A stretch of DNA of 64,000 nucleotides from Acidipropionibacterium sp. Lineage in GTDB: Bacteria; Actinomycetota; Actinomycetes; Propionibacteriales; Propionibacteriaceae. A model generated the notes under the pieces. It worked only from the letters and a program-made list of their open reading frames with translations, made no database searches and was not told the DNA's origin. The DNA is taken from assembly GCA_022647765.1 (NCBI GenBank), contig JALCLH010000001.1, positions 397,152 through 461,151 of the forward strand, given 5' to 3'. This document shows positions 53,538 through 64,000 of the stretch, piece after piece. Numbering within the stretch: the first letter of the stretch is position 1; each line of letters begins with the position of its first letter. The position numbers were made by a program, and so were the translations under genes.

Positions 53538-53948
53538 GTGGCTACCAAGATTCGTCTGAAGCGTCTGGGCAAGATCCGCACCCCGCACTACCGCGTCGTC
53601 GTCATGGACTCGCGCACCAAGCGCGACGGCCGTGCCATCGAGGAGATCGGCCAGTACCACCCCAAGAGCGACCCCTCGGTCATCAAGATCGACTCGGAGC
53701 GCGCCCAGTACTGGCTCGGCGTCGGAGCCCAGCCCACCGAGGCCGTCGTGGCCCTGCTCAAGCGGACCGGCGACTGGCAGACCTTCACCGGAGATACCAG
53801 CGCCTCCGGCGTCACCCCCCAGCCGACCCGCCCCGACAAGGACGAGCTGTTCAACGCCGCGCTCGCCGAGGCCGACGAGGCTGCTCGCGAGGCCATCTCG
53901 CCGAAGGCCGGCGCCGATGACGCCGCGGCCGAGAAGACCGAGGACTGA
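53538..53948 (+). CDS. rpsP: 30S ribosomal protein S16
   Basis: [43 protein letters not shown]. Confidence 0.97.
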   Translation: MATKIRLKRLGKIRTPHYRVVVMDSRTKRDGRAIEEIGQYHPKSDPSVIKIDSERAQYWLGVGAQPTEAVVALLKRTGDWQTFTGDTSASGVTPQPTRPDKDELFNAALAEADEAAREAISPKAGADDAAAEKTED

Positions 53949-53949
53949 G

Positions 53950-54204
53950 ATGCTCACCGAGGCCCTCGAGCACCTGGTTTCCGGCATCGTCTCCCATCCC
54001 GACGATGTGCGGGTGAGGGAGCGGGATCTGCGCCGCGGAAGCATGCTCGAGGTACGCGTCAACCCCTCCGACATCGGGAAGGTGATCGGCCGCCAGGGCC
54101 GCACCGCCTCCTCGCTGCGCACGGTGGTCGACGCCCTCGCCGGTGGCGAGCAGGTCCGCGTCGACTTCGTGGACGTGGATCGGCGCGGCGGGCGACGTCG
54201 CTGA
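53950..54204 (+). CDS. khpA: KH-domain RNA-binding protein KhpA
   Basis: MLTEALEHLVSGIVSHPDDVRV...VNPSDIGKVIGRQGRTASSLRTVV. Confidence 0.9.
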   Translation: MLTEALEHLVSGIVSHPDDVRVRERDLRRGSMLEVRVNPSDIGKVIGRQGRTASSLRTVVDALAGGEQVRVDFVDVDRRGGRRR

Positions 54205-54306
54205 GCGCTGCCGGATCCGTTGTTGTCGGCCGTGGCCCCATCGGGGTCACGGCCGTTCGCCATCCGAGCACCGGTAGTTTCCGGGAAGAATTGAGAAGGG
54301 GCAGCC

Positions 54307-54840
54307 ATGAGCGAGTCGGTGGAGGTCGTCGTCGGACGGGTGGGCAGGGCCCACGGCCTGCGCGGGGAGGTCGCGGTGGCGGTGCGCACCGACGAACCGG
54401 AGGTCCGCTTCGCGCCGGGCCGCGAAGTCCGCGTCGAGGGCACCGGCCGCAGACTGCATGTCGAGCACGCCCGGACCCAGTCGGGCTCCCTCCAGGTGCG
54501 CTTCGCCGAGATCGAGGACCGCACCGCCGCCGAGAGTCTCAAGGGCGCCGTCCTGATAGCCGAGGTGGACGCCGGGGAACGGCCCGAGGACGAGGACGAG
54601 TTCTACGACCGGCAGCTGCGCGGCCTGCGCGCCCTGGCCGCCGATGGGCAGCAGGTCGGGGTCGTCGGCGACGTCATCCACCTGCCCGCCCAGGATCTTC
54701 TGGCCATCGATGTCGACGGCGTCGAGCGGCTGGTGCCGTTCGTGGCCGCCCTGGTGACCGGCGTCGACCTCGCTGCGGGGACCCTCACCCTGGCCGAGGT
54801 CGGCGGCCTCATCGACGACGACGCCGAGGAGGCGCGCTGA
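54307..54840 (+). CDS. rimM: Ribosome maturation factor RimM
   Basis: VVVGRVGRAHGLRGEVAVAVRTDEPEVRF; between khpA and trmD. Confidence 0.93.
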   Translation: MSESVEVVVGRVGRAHGLRGEVAVAVRTDEPEVRFAPGREVRVEGTGRRLHVEHARTQSGSLQVRFAEIEDRTAAESLKGAVLIAEVDAGERPEDEDEFYDRQLRGLRALAADGQQVGVVGDVIHLPAQDLLAIDVDGVERLVPFVAALVTGVDLAAGTLTLAEVGGLIDDDAEEAR

Positions 54841-54842
54841 GA

Positions 54843-55550
54843 GTGTCCGCCACGATCAGACTCGACTACCTGTCCATCTTCCCCGACTACTTCGACGTCC
54901 TGCACATCTCCCTGCTCGGCAAGGCCGTCGAGCACGGGATCGTCGAGGTGCACTCCTGGGATCTGCGCGACTGGACCCACGACCGGCATCGCACGGTCGA
55001 CGACACGCCGTGCGGCGGGGGAGCCGGAATGGTGATGAAGCCCGAACCGTGGGGGGAGGCCCTCGACGAGCTGCTCGGAACCGAGGCCGATCCCTCCATC
55101 CACATCGTCGTCCCGACGCCGTCGGGATACCCGTTCCGCCAGCAGGACGCCGAGGAGCTGTCCGGCGTGACCCGGATCGTGTTCTGCTGCGGACGCTACG
55201 AGGGCATCGACCACCGGGTGCTGGACTACGCGCGGGAGCGCTGGAGCGTCCACGAGCTCAGCCTGGGGGACTACGTCCTCAACGGCGGGGAGGTGGCCGC
55301 GCTGGCCATCACCGAGGCCGTGGTGAGGCTCGTGCCCGGAGTCATCGGCAATCCCGAGTCGCTCACCGAGGAGTCCTACTCGGACGCGCAGGAGGGTCTG
55401 CTGGAGTACCCGAACTTCACCCGGCCGGTGTCCTGGCGCGGTCTGGAGGTGCCCGAGGTGCTGATGAGCGGCCACCACGGCCGGATCGCCCAGTGGCGTC
55501 ACGACCGGTCGGTGGAGATCACCCGTAGCCGCAGACCGGATCTGATCTGA
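54843..55550 (+). CDS. trmD: tRNA (guanine(37)-N(1))-methyltransferase
   Basis: RLDYLSIFPDYFDVLHISLLGKAVEHGIVEVHSWDLRD; CGRYEGIDHRVLDY; SLGDYVLNGGEVAALAITEAV. Confidence 0.96.
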   Translation: MSATIRLDYLSIFPDYFDVLHISLLGKAVEHGIVEVHSWDLRDWTHDRHRTVDDTPCGGGAGMVMKPEPWGEALDELLGTEADPSIHIVVPTPSGYPFRQQDAEELSGVTRIVFCCGRYEGIDHRVLDYARERWSVHELSLGDYVLNGGEVAALAITEAVVRLVPGVIGNPESLTEESYSDAQEGLLEYPNFTRPVSWRGLEVPEVLMSGHHGRIAQWRHDRSVEITRSRRPDLI

Positions 55551-55615
55551 GCTTCCCGGCCCTCATTAGGGGGGTCCACTACACGGTGACGTAGTCGGTT
55601 GGCTATGGTGTCGCC

Positions 55616-56332
55616 GTGGCGACTACAACACTTAGTACTCATCAGAGAGCGGTGCGATCAAGCGTCGCGGCGAAGGCCCTCATGGCCGTCACCGGCCTCG
55701 TTCTGGTCATCTTCCTGCTCTTTCACATGTTCGGCAATCTGAAGATTCTCATCAGTGTCGAAGACTTCAACCATTACGCGGGGTTCCTGCGCACCATCCT
55801 CAACCCGATCCTTCCAGGTGACACATTCCTCTGGATGTTCCGGTGTGTGCTGCTGTTGTGCGTCGTGCTGCACATCTGGTCGGCCGCCAGGGTGACCAAG
55901 CAGGACTACAAGGGCAAGGGCGGCCGGGGGCGCTACTCGATCAAGAAGTCGTTGTCCCCCGACAACACCTACGCGGCCCGGACGATGATCTGGAGCGGCA
56001 TCATCATCGTGCTGTTCGTGATCATGCACCTGCTGCAGTTCACGATCGCTCCGGCCGCCTTCGGCAACCCCCACGACGGTCCCGACGGTCGCGCCGGGAT
56101 GGTCTTCACGGCCTTCGGAAACTGGATCTTCATCGTCATCTACGTCATTGCGATGGCGGCGATCTGCTTGCACGTCAGCCACGGCTTCTGGAGCGCCTTC
56201 GCGACTCTCGGCGCCAATGTGTCGGGTCTGACGCGCAAGGTCCTGCGGGCGTGCTCCTTGCTGGTCGGTGCGGTGATCTTCTTCGGCTTCCTGGTGCCTC
56301 CCTTCCTCATCTTCTTCGGGGTGATCAACTGA
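55616..56332 (+). CDS. sdhC: Succinate dehydrogenase cytochrome b subunit
   Basis: [25 protein letters not shown]; 5-TM; upstream of sdhA/B. Confidence 0.9.
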   Translation: MATTTLSTHQRAVRSSVAAKALMAVTGLVLVIFLLFHMFGNLKILISVEDFNHYAGFLRTILNPILPGDTFLWMFRCVLLLCVVLHIWSAARVTKQDYKGKGGRGRYSIKKSLSPDNTYAARTMIWSGIIIVLFVIMHLLQFTIAPAAFGNPHDGPDGRAGMVFTAFGNWIFIVIYVIAMAAICLHVSHGFWSAFATLGANVSGLTRKVLRACSLLVGAVIFFGFLVPPFLIFFGVIN

Positions 56333-58356
56333 TGTCCACTTCAGCCAAAGAGACCAATGCCGAACTGGCCGCCCAGTACTGGCAGGCCGGTGAGGACATC
56401 CACGACGCGAAGGCGAACGTCGCCCTCCCGATCGACAAGATCTGGCCCGACCGCCAGTTCACCTCTCGTCTGGTGAACCCGGCGAACCGGCGCAAGATGA
56501 CCGTCATCATCGTCGGCACCGGCCTGGCCGGCGGCGCCGCGGCAGCCACCCTCGGTGAGGCGGGCTACCGGGTCGAGAACTTCTGTTACCAGGACTCCCC
56601 GCGTCGCGCCCACTCGATCGCCGCCCAGGGCGGCATCAACGCTGCGAAGAACTACAAGTACGACGGCGACTCCGTCTACCGGCTGTTCTACGACACCGTC
56701 AAGGGCGGCGACTACCGGGCCCGCGAGACCAACGTCTACCGCCTCGCCGCGGTGAGCGCGAACATCATCGACCAGTGCGTCGCCCAGGGTGTTCCGTTCG
56801 CCCGCGAGTACGGCGGCCTGCTCGACAACCGGTCCTTCGGCGGCGTCCAGGTGCAGCGCACCTTCTACGCCAGGGGCCAGACCGGTCAGCAGCTGCTGAT
56901 CGGCGCCTACCAGGCTCTCGAGCGTCAGGTCAACGCCGGCACCGTGCACATGCACACCCGCCACGAGATGGTCGAGCTCATCGTCGCCGACGGCCGCGCC
57001 CGCGGCATCGTCACCCGCGACATGGTCACCGGCAAGATCGAGGAGTGGTTCGCCGACGTCGTCGTGCTGGCCACCGGCGGATACGGCAACGTGTTCTTCC
57101 TGTCGACCAACGCGATGGGCTGCAATGCCACCGCCACCTGGCGGGCGCACCGCAAGGGCGCCTTCTTCGGCAACCCCTGCTTCACGCAGATCCACCCGAC
57201 CTGCATCCCGGTGCACGGCGAGAACCAGTCGAAACTGACCCTGATGTCGGAGTCGCTGCGTAACGACGGCCGCATCTGGGTGCCCAAGAAGGCCGAGGAC
57301 TGCGAGAAGGATCCGCGTCAGATCCCCGAGCAGGACCGCGACTACTACCTGGAGCGGATCTACCCCTCCTTCGGCAACCTGGTTCCCCGCGATATCGCCT
57401 CCCGGCAGGCCAAGTACCGCTGCGACGAGGGTCTCGGCGTCGGCCCGAAGGTCAAGGAGGTCGACTCCGACGGCACCGAGCACATGCGCTCGCGCGGCGT
57501 CTACCTCGACTTCTCAGAGGCCATCCAGCGGTTGGGCAAGGACGCCGTCGAGAAGAAGTACGGCAACCTGTTCGACATGTACCAGCGCATCACCGATGAG
57601 AACCCCTACGAGGTTCCGATGCGCATCTACCCGGCCGTGCACTACACCATGGGCGGCCTGTGGGTCGACTACGACCTGCAGTCGACCATCCCCGGCCTGT
57701 TCGTGTGCGGAGAGGCCAACTTCTCCGACCACGGGGCGAACCGTCTGGGCGCCTCCGCCCTGATGCAGGGCCTGGCCGACGGCTACTTCGTGCTGCCGAA
57801 CACCATCACCGACTACCTGGCGGACTCCCCGAAGTTCCCCAAGGTGGACACCAAGCACCCGGCGGCCATCCTGGCTCGCCAGGATGTCGAGAGCCGCGTC
57901 AACAAGCTGCTGTCCATCGGCGGCGAGCGCACCGTCGACTCGATCCACAAGGAACTCGGCCACATCATGTGGGAGTACTGCGGGATGGAGCGCAACGAGG
58001 CCGGCCTGGTGAAGGCCATCGGACTCATCCGCAACCTGCGCAAGGAGTTCTGGACCAACGTCAAGGTCACCGGCGTCAACGAGGAGCTCAACCAGACCCT
58101 CGAGCGCGCCGGGCGTCTCGCCGACTTCCTGGAGCTCGGTGAGCTGATGTGCATCGACGCTCTGCATCGCCGCGAGTCCTGCGGCGGTCACTTCCGCGCC
58201 GAGTCCCAGACCGAGGAGGGCGAGGCGCTGCGTCACGACGACACCTATCAGTACGTCGCCGCCTGGGAGTGGACCGGTGAGGGACACAAGCCGGTGCTGC
58301 ACAAGGAACCGCTGATCTACAAGTCGATCCAGGTCAAGCAGAGGAGCTACAAGTGA
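56332..58356 (+). CDS. sdhA: Succinate dehydrogenase/fumarate reductase flavoprotein subunit
   Basis: [88 protein letters not shown]. Confidence 0.96.
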   Translation: MSTSAKETNAELAAQYWQAGEDIHDAKANVALPIDKIWPDRQFTSRLVNPANRRKMTVIIVGTGLAGGAAAATLGEAGYRVENFCYQDSPRRAHSIAAQGGINAAKNYKYDGDSVYRLFYDTVKGGDYRARETNVYRLAAVSANIIDQCVAQGVPFAREYGGLLDNRSFGGVQVQRTFYARGQTGQQLLIGAYQALERQVNAGTVHMHTRHEMVELIVADGRARGIVTRDMVTGKIEEWFADVVVLATGGYGNVFFLSTNAMGCNATATWRAHRKGAFFGNPCFTQIHPTCIPVHGENQSKLTLMSESLRNDGRIWVPKKAEDCEKDPRQIPEQDRDYYLERIYPSFGNLVPRDIASRQAKYRCDEGLGVGPKVKEVDSDGTEHMRSRGVYLDFSEAIQRLGKDAVEKKYGNLFDMYQRITDENPYEVPMRIYPAVHYTMGGLWVDYDLQSTIPGLFVCGEANFSDHGANRLGASALMQGLADGYFVLPNTITDYLADSPKFPKVDTKHPAAILARQDVESRVNKLLSIGGERTVDSIHKELGHIMWEYCGMERNEAGLVKAIGLIRNLRKEFWTNVKVTGVNEELNQTLERAGRLADFLELGELMCIDALHRRESCGGHFRAESQTEEGEALRHDDTYQYVAAWEWTGEGHKPVLHKEPLIYKSIQVKQRSYK

Positions 58357-59126
58357 AAATCAATCTGCGTATCTGGCGCCAGCACAACGGCAAGGAGCAG
58401 GGCCGTCTCGTCCAGTACAGTCTCGACGGCGTCTCGGGGGACATGTCCTTCCTGGAGATGCTGGATCTGCTCAACGAGCAGCTCACCGAGAAGGGCGAGG
58501 ACCCGGTGGCCTTCGACTCCGACTGCCGCGAGGGCATCTGCGGTCAGTGCGGCGTGGTCATCAACGGCGTGCCGCACGGCGGCCAGGGTGTCGCACAGCC
58601 GGTGCGCACCACGACCTGTCAGCTGCACATGCGCTCCTTCGCCGACGGTTCGACGATCACCATCGAGCCCTGGAAGGCCGCCGCCTTCCCGGTGCTGCGG
58701 GACCTCATCGTCGACCGCTCGGCTCTGGATCGGGTGATCGAGGCGGGCGGCTACATCTCGGTGAACACCGGTGCGGCTCCCGACGCCCACGCCGTCCAGA
58801 TCAACAAGAAGCGCTCCGACCGCGCCTTCGACGCCGCCACCTGCATCGGCTGCGGCGCCTGCGTGGCGGCCTGCCCGAACGGCTCGGCGATGCTCTTCAC
58901 CTCGGCGAAGATCACCCACCTGGCGATGCTCCCGCAGGGACAGCCCGAGCGGGTGCTCCGGGTGAAGAGGATGGTGGGCGAGCAGGACGCCCTTGGATTC
59001 GGCGGCTGCACCAACATCGGCGAGTGCGCGGCGGTCTGCCCCAAGGGCATTCCGCTGGAGTCGATCAGCCAGCTCAACCGTGACCTCATCGCCTCGCTGT
59101 TCAAGCACGACGGCAAAGACGACTGA
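58353..59126 (+). CDS. sdhB: Succinate dehydrogenase/fumarate reductase iron-sulfur subunit
   Basis: [63 protein letters not shown]. Confidence 0.96.
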   Translation: MKINLRIWRQHNGKEQGRLVQYSLDGVSGDMSFLEMLDLLNEQLTEKGEDPVAFDSDCREGICGQCGVVINGVPHGGQGVAQPVRTTTCQLHMRSFADGSTITIEPWKAAAFPVLRDLIVDRSALDRVIEAGGYISVNTGAAPDAHAVQINKKRSDRAFDAATCIGCGACVAACPNGSAMLFTSAKITHLAMLPQGQPERVLRVKRMVGEQDALGFGGCTNIGECAAVCPKGIPLESISQLNRDLIASLFKHDGKDD

Positions 59127-59235
59127 ATTAGTTGAAGCAGGGGGGCGACCCCCTCGCGACCCCCGTTGCGCGCGGTCTGCAGGTGTTGAGTCTGCGGGCG
59201 CGGGCCTCGGGGGCGCGAGAACTCGGTGACACTGT

Positions 59236-59265
59236 GATGGGCCGGTCCTTCGGGACCGGCCCATC
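59236..59265 (+). terminator. Terminator hairpin with UUCG loop after sdhCAB
   Basis: gatgggccggtcc-ttcg-ggaccggcccatc, 13-bp perfect stem. Confidence 0.82.
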
Positions 59266-59306
59266 CGGCGTCTGCGGCCGAAGTGGCAGTGTCGCGCCCG
59301 GCATGT

Positions 59307-59312
59307 CATAAT
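59307..59312 (+). promoter_or_regulatory. Putative -10 element (CATAAT) of the rplS promoter
   Basis: ggcatgtCATAATggatgactg, between the sdh terminator and rplS; no strong -35 seen. Confidence 0.4.
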
Positions 59313-59425
59313 GGATGACTGTGCCTGTCGGCGCCGGCTCCTGCCACGGGGGGACCGCCCGGCCAGATGGGCTGACATTCTTTCAACGAGCACCAGGTGA
59401 CCTGTGGCACCGGCGAGGAAATTCC

Positions 59426-59779
59426 ATGAGCAACCTCATCCAGGAGATCGACAAGGCCGCCCTGCGCGACGACATCCCCGAGTTCAGGGCCGGCGACACC
59501 ATCCGGGTGTACGTCAAGGTCGTCGAGGGAAGCCGCTCCCGTGTGCAGCTGTTCACCGGCGTCTGCATCTCCCGCAGGGGCGGCGGCATCCAGGAGTCCT
59601 TCACCGTCCGCAAGTTGAGCTTCGGCACCGGCGTCGAGCGCACCTTCCCGCTGCACTCCCCGATCATCGATCACATCGAGGTTGAGCGCCAGGGCCGGGT
59701 GCGCCGGGCCAAGCTGTACTACCTGCGCGGACTTCGCGGCAAGGCCGCCAAGATCAAGGACAAGCACGCCAACCGGTGA
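59426..59779 (+). CDS. rplS: 50S ribosomal protein L19
   Basis: [63 protein letters not shown]. Confidence 0.97.
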   Translation: MSNLIQEIDKAALRDDIPEFRAGDTIRVYVKVVEGSRSRVQLFTGVCISRRGGGIQESFTVRKLSFGTGVERTFPLHSPIIDHIEVERQGRVRRAKLYYLRGLRGKAAKIKDKHANR

Positions 59780-59812
59780 TCCCGCTCAGTTTCTGATCCG
59801 GCTCTGATCTCG

Positions 59813-59840
59813 AAGGACCCCCGCCACGGCGGGGGTCCTT
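59813..59840 (+). terminator. Terminator hairpin after rplS
   Basis: aaggacccccgcc-ac-ggcgggggtcctt. Confidence 0.8.
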
Positions 59841-59937
59841 CCGCATCCCGGGCCATCCCGGCCGGCATGGCTAGACTGCCGATGGCGTTGCGCATCGGGA
59901 GAGCCCCGCGAGACGGACGGCGCCGGCGAGGAACACC

Positions 59938-60720
59938 GTGGCAGACAAGAGCCAAGAGAACGTCCCCGACGAGGACGAACCCTCCGGCTGGCGCCGGTTC
60001 CGCAACGGCGTCACAGAGCTGGTGCTCATCGTCGTCGGCGCTCTCGTCATCTCGGCAGGCCTGCGGGCCTTCGTCGCCCAGCTGTTCGTGATCCCCTCGG
60101 GATCGATGGAGCAGACCCTGGAGATCGGCGACCGCGTCGAGGCCCTGCGGATCGGCCACTTCACCCGCGGGGAGATCGTCGTCTTCAAGGACTCCCAGCA
60201 CTGGCTGGGGGGAGCCCCGGCGAAACGATCGGTCGGCGGGCAGGTCCTCGAGTTCATCGGGCTGGTGCCCAACACCAGCTCCAACTACCTCATCAAACGG
60301 GTGATCGGAATGCCCGGCGACACCGTCGCGTGCTGCGATCCGCAGGGCCGGATGACGGTCAACTCGAAGGCTCTCGACGAGTCCTCGTACCTGTATCGGG
60401 AGGACGGCAAGACCGTCGCCCCCTCCACGATCTTCTTCAAGGTGGTGGTGCCGAAGGACCGGATCTTCGTGATGGGCGACCACCGGGACGCCTCCGGAGA
60501 CTCCCGATTCCACCTCCAGGACGTCGGCGGGGACTACCAGGGCTCCTCGGCCTTCGTGCCCGTCGGGGACGTCGTCGGCCCCGCGAAGGCCCTGGTGGTG
60601 CCCCTGTCGCGGATGAGGATCCTGCGCACCCCTGCGACCTTCGAGGACATACCGGATCGCTCCGGCTCCGCCCCGGCGCGCGCCAGTATCTGCCTCGGGG
60701 AGTCCTGCACCCGCTCATGA
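59938..60720 (+). CDS. lepB: Signal peptidase I
   Basis: VIPSGSMEQTLEIGDRV; NYLIKRVIGMPGDTV; FVMGDHRDASGDSR. Confidence 0.95.
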   Translation: MADKSQENVPDEDEPSGWRRFRNGVTELVLIVVGALVISAGLRAFVAQLFVIPSGSMEQTLEIGDRVEALRIGHFTRGEIVVFKDSQHWLGGAPAKRSVGGQVLEFIGLVPNTSSNYLIKRVIGMPGDTVACCDPQGRMTVNSKALDESSYLYREDGKTVAPSTIFFKVVVPKDRIFVMGDHRDASGDSRFHLQDVGGDYQGSSAFVPVGDVVGPAKALVVPLSRMRILRTPATFEDIPDRSGSAPARASICLGESCTRS

Positions 60721-61355
60721 AACGGGTGGGACCGGGCCCGATGGGCCCCGAGAGGCTGCTGCAGCGGGCCGGCCTCGGGCCGGTGGCCGGCTGCGACGAG
60801 GCGGGCCGGGGCGCGTGCGCGGGCCCGCTGGTGGCGGCTGCGGTGATCCTCGGGGGTGGCCGCTCCGATCGGATTCCGGGCCTGGCCGATTCCAAGAAAC
60901 TCACCCCGCGGGCCCGCGAGGCGTGCTTCGAGCAGATCATGGCGCACGCCCGAGCCGCCGCCTGGGTGGCCGTCCCGGCCGCGGAGTGCGACCGGCTCGG
61001 CATCCAGGAGGCCGACATCCAGGCCCTCCGGCGCGCCGTGGCCAGGCTCCCGGTGAGACCCCAGTACGTCATCAGCGACGGTTTTCCGGTCGACGGCCTG
61101 GGGGTGCCCGGCCTGGGAATGTGGAAGGGGGACGACGTCTGCGCCTGCGTCTCCGCGGCGTCGGTGGTCGCCAAGGTGGTGCGGGACCGGATCATGGTGC
61201 AGCTGGACGCCGAGCTGCCCGGCTACGGCTTCGCGATCCACAAGGGATACGTCACACGGCTGCATCAGCAGCGGCTGGAGGAGCTCGGTCCCAGTCCCCA
61301 GCACCGGCTCACCTACGCCAATGTGGTGCGAGCGGCTAAAGTGCATGCATCATGA
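60717..61355 (+). CDS. rnhB: Ribonuclease HII
   Basis: VAGCDEAGRGACAGPLVAAAVIL; LADSKKLTPRARE; ASVVAKVVRDRIM. Confidence 0.95.
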   Translation: MKRVGPGPMGPERLLQRAGLGPVAGCDEAGRGACAGPLVAAAVILGGGRSDRIPGLADSKKLTPRAREACFEQIMAHARAAAWVAVPAAECDRLGIQEADIQALRRAVARLPVRPQYVISDGFPVDGLGVPGLGMWKGDDVCACVSAASVVAKVVRDRIMVQLDAELPGYGFAIHKGYVTRLHQQRLEELGPSPQHRLTYANVVRAAKVHAS

Positions 61356-61660
61356 GTGCCGACGATCTTGACGAGTACGAGAGCCGGGTAGAGCTCGAGC
61401 TCTACCGGGAGTACAAGGATGTGGTGGGGATCTTCACCTATGCGGTGGAGACCGAGCGCCGTTTCTACCTGTGCAACGCCGTCGACCTCAAGGTGCGCAC
61501 CGAGGGCGGCGACGTCTACTACGAGGTGTCCATGGCGGACGCCTGGGTGTGGGACATGTACCGTCCCTCCCGATTCGTCAAGACCGCGAAGGTGCTGACC
61601 TTCCGCGACGTGTCCATCGAGGAGATCGTGCACTCCGACTTCGAGGTTCCCGACAAGTAG
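61352..61660 (+). CDS. DUF2469 domain-containing protein
   Basis: MSADDLDEYESRVELELYREYKDVVGIFTYAVETERRFYLCNAVDL; conserved actinobacterial gene between rnhB and yraN. Confidence 0.92.
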   Translation: MSADDLDEYESRVELELYREYKDVVGIFTYAVETERRFYLCNAVDLKVRTEGGDVYYEVSMADAWVWDMYRPSRFVKTAKVLTFRDVSIEEIVHSDFEVPDK

Positions 61661-61772
61661 AACACCCGCCCTGTGGACAACGTTGTCCCGGAGAACTCAC
61701 AGGAACTGCCCTGTGGATAACTGACAGATCCGCCTTCTCGCCGCAATAACTAGTGGCGAGGAGGTGGTTCGA

Positions 61773-62225
61773 ATGTCCGACACACCATCGCCGGAGCCAG
61801 ATCCGGCGGCCGTCACCACCAGACGCGGCGCCGCATTGCGCGCCCGTGGCGGGAGGCGGGCACGGCTGGGCGCCTGGGGGGAGGACGTCGCAGCGGCTCA
61901 CCTGAGAGCCCTCGGCTGGCAGGTGGCGGCTCGGAACTGGGCCTGCGAGCTCGGGGAGATCGACATCGTCGCGATCGAGCCCGCCCCGCGCCCGGGCGCC
62001 GACGACGTCGTGGTGCTGGTCGAGGTGAGGTGCCGCTCGGGCGCTGGATACGGCGACCCGCTGGAGTCCATCACGGCGGCCAAGGCCCGCACCCTGCGCC
62101 GGTTGGCGCAGGCCTGGCTGGCCGCCGGCTCGCGATGGGTGCCCGAGATCCGCATCGATGCGATCGGCGTCCTGCGCCGCGGAGACGGACCGCCGGTGAT
62201 CACCCATGTCCGGGGCATCTCATGA
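61773..62225 (+). CDS. YraN family (UPF0102) endonuclease-like protein
   Basis: RRARLGAWGEDVAAAHLRALGWQVAARNWACELGEIDIVAIEP; VVLVEVRCRSGAGYGDPLESI. Confidence 0.92.
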   Translation: MSDTPSPEPDPAAVTTRRGAALRARGGRRARLGAWGEDVAAAHLRALGWQVAARNWACELGEIDIVAIEPAPRPGADDVVVLVEVRCRSGAGYGDPLESITAAKARTLRRLAQAWLAAGSRWVPEIRIDAIGVLRRGDGPPVITHVRGIS

Positions 62226-63755
62226 GCGGGGCGAGCGCGTGGTCGGTGGCCCTGGTCGGGATGGAGGGCACCATGGTCGAGGTCGAGGCGGCCACCGGCG
62301 GGGGACTGCCGCGGACCGTTCTGGTCGGTCTTCCGGACGCCGCACTCTACGAGGCGCGGGACCGGTGCCGCGCGGCGGTGGCCGCCTCGAAGCTCGGATG
62401 GCCGAGCCAGCTGCTCACGATCAACCTCACCCCGGCCTCACTGCCCAAGGCCGGCACCCACTTCGATCTCGCCATCGCCGCAGCGGCGCTGGGCAGCGTT
62501 CAGGTGGTGCCCACGACCCTGCTGGGCTCCACCGTGCTGCTGGGGGAGCTGGGCCTGGACGGTCGGGTGAGGGCGGTCAGAGGCGTCCTGCCCGCGCTGT
62601 TGGCCGCCCGTTCGTCGGGCTTCGAGCGCGCCGTGGTGCCGGCCTCGCAGTACCGGGAGGCGTCCCTAGTGAGCGGGCTGACCGTCTGGCCGGTGAGTTC
62701 GCTGACCGGCCTGGTGAGGGTGCTGCACGGCGAGCGGCCCTCGCTCGCCGTTGCGCAGAATCCGGAGGAGGACGGCAGTCGAGGGCGAGCGGTTCCGTGG
62801 GGATCTCGACGAGGTGATCGGCCAGCAGGAGGCGCGGTTCGCGCTCGAGGTCGCTGCGGCCGGTCGCCATCATCTGCTGCTGCGTGGCGCTCCCGGATGC
62901 GGCAAGTCGATGATCGCGGCCCGGTTGCCCACGATCCTGCCCGATCTGGTGGAGCAGGAGGCGCTGGAGGTGACCGCCCTGCACTCCCTGGCGGGCACCA
63001 ACCCGCAGGCGACCTCATCACCTGCGCGCCCTTCTCCGAGCCCCATCACAGCGTCTCGATGGCGGCGATGGTCGGTGGCGGCGCCCGCATCGCCCGGCCG
63101 GGGGCGGTGTCGTTGGCCCATCGCGGAGTGCTCTTCCTCGACGAGGCGCCCGAGTTCCCGCCGCGCGTCCTCGATGCGTTGCGCGGGCCGCTGGAGACCG
63201 GCTGGGTGACGATCGGGAGGTCGCTGGCCCAGACCCGCTACCCGGCGCGGTTCCAGTTGGTGATGGCCCTCAATCCCTGTCCGTGCGGGATGGCCGATGA
63301 TCCGTCCGGACGGTGCCGGTGCTCGCCACAGACCGTGCTCCGGTACGCGGCCAGGCTGTCGGGGCCGGTGCTGGACCGGGTCGACGTGCACCAGCGGATG
63401 CGTCCGTTGACCAGCGCTGCCCTGCTCGGGGCGGAGCTGGTGCCCAAGGGCGAGTCGAGTGCCGAGGTGGCCTCGCGGGTGGGCGAGGCGCGCGATCGGG
63501 CTCGGCGGCGACTGGCGGACAGTCCCCTGGCGGGTCAACGCCGACGTGCCCGGCTCCTATCTGAGGCGCAACCTGCCGGCGCCCCAGCAGGCCGACCTGC
63601 TGGAGGAGGCGCTGGCGGCCGGCCGGCTGAGCGCCCGCGGGGTGGACAAGGTGTTGAGGATCGCGTGGACCCTGGCCGACCTGGCCGGGACCGACCGTGT
63701 GGGGCAGAACCAGTTGCGCGCCGCCATGGCGCTGAGGCGAGGAGAGCTGACATGA
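62222..63755 (+). CDS. comM: YifB/ComM family Mg chelatase-like AAA ATPase (apparent +1, -1, +1 frameshifts near 62776, 63009, 63525)
   Basis: PRTVLVGLPDAALYEARDRCRAAV; HLLLRGAPGCGKSMIAARLPTILPDL; GVLFLDEAPEFPPRVLDALRGPLETG; RVNADVPGSYLRRNLP. Confidence 0.9.
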
Positions 63756-64000
63756 GTGGACTGCAATGGACCGAGGAGCGGGTGGGCCGGGCGTGCCTGT
63801 CGGCGGTGGCCGAACCGGGGAGCCTCATTCTCAAGGCCTGCCTGGTGCGATGGACCGGGGCCCAGCTGTGGGCCAGGGTGCAGCAGGGCAAGGAGCATGA
63901 GCCGTGGACGGTGCGGGCGGCGTCGGTGCATCCCGAGCGGTTCGTCGAGCAGTGCGAGAAACTGGCGATGAGGTTCGTCATTCCCGGTGACGCCGAGTGG
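63752..64000 (+). CDS. dprA: DNA-processing protein DprA (3'-truncated by window edge)
   Basis: MSGLQWTEERVGRACLSAVAEPG ... LAMRFVIPGDAEW; ATGA overlap with comM. Confidence 0.78.
   Translation, partial: MSGLQWTEERVGRACLSAVAEPGSLILKACLVRWTGAQLWARVQQGKEHEPWTVRAASVHPERFVEQCEKLAMRFVIPGDAEW

Overview
The window is one contiguous stretch of a high-GC actinobacterial chromosome, most like Propionibacteriaceae by gene content and order (inference; no search was run). It is almost fully coding and consists mainly of the conserved translation/processing region: proS, rimP-nusA-ylxR-infB-rbfA, truB-ribF-rpsO, pnp, dapB, rnj, rpmB, recG, rsmD-coaD, rpmF-rnc-mutM, ftsY, ffh, rpsP-khpA-rimM-trmD, sdhCAB, rplS-lepB-rnhB-yraN-comM-dprA. 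Accessory segments stand out. (i) A glucitol-type PTS island lies between rbfA and truB (about 12.7-21.2 kb) with its own HPr, an AraM/EgsA-like dehydrogenase, an N-terminally extended SDR and a transaldolase-like F6P aldolase. (ii) A MntA-HepT type VII toxin-antitoxin cassette lies between truB and ribF, bounded by 23-bp imperfect direct repeats. (iii) A 385-bp noncoding palindromic insert lies between tauE and a DUF4439 gene, bounded by 22-bp direct repeats. (iv) A GtrA / GT2 / split SMR pair / multi-TM GT-C-like / Ag85-like hydrolase group surrounds ftsY and precedes ffh, with an orphan prepilin-like ORF. A recurrent pattern is short direct duplications anchored on stop codons (tauE/DUF4439, infB, srlD-like, truB, pnp). 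At least 18 single-base indels (16 of them +1) break otherwise intact core genes including proS, truB, dapB, rnj and recG; these look like sequence/assembly errors, and the affected genes are annotated as full-length frameshifted CDS. No rRNA, tRNA, CRISPR, transposase or prophage genes were recognised.
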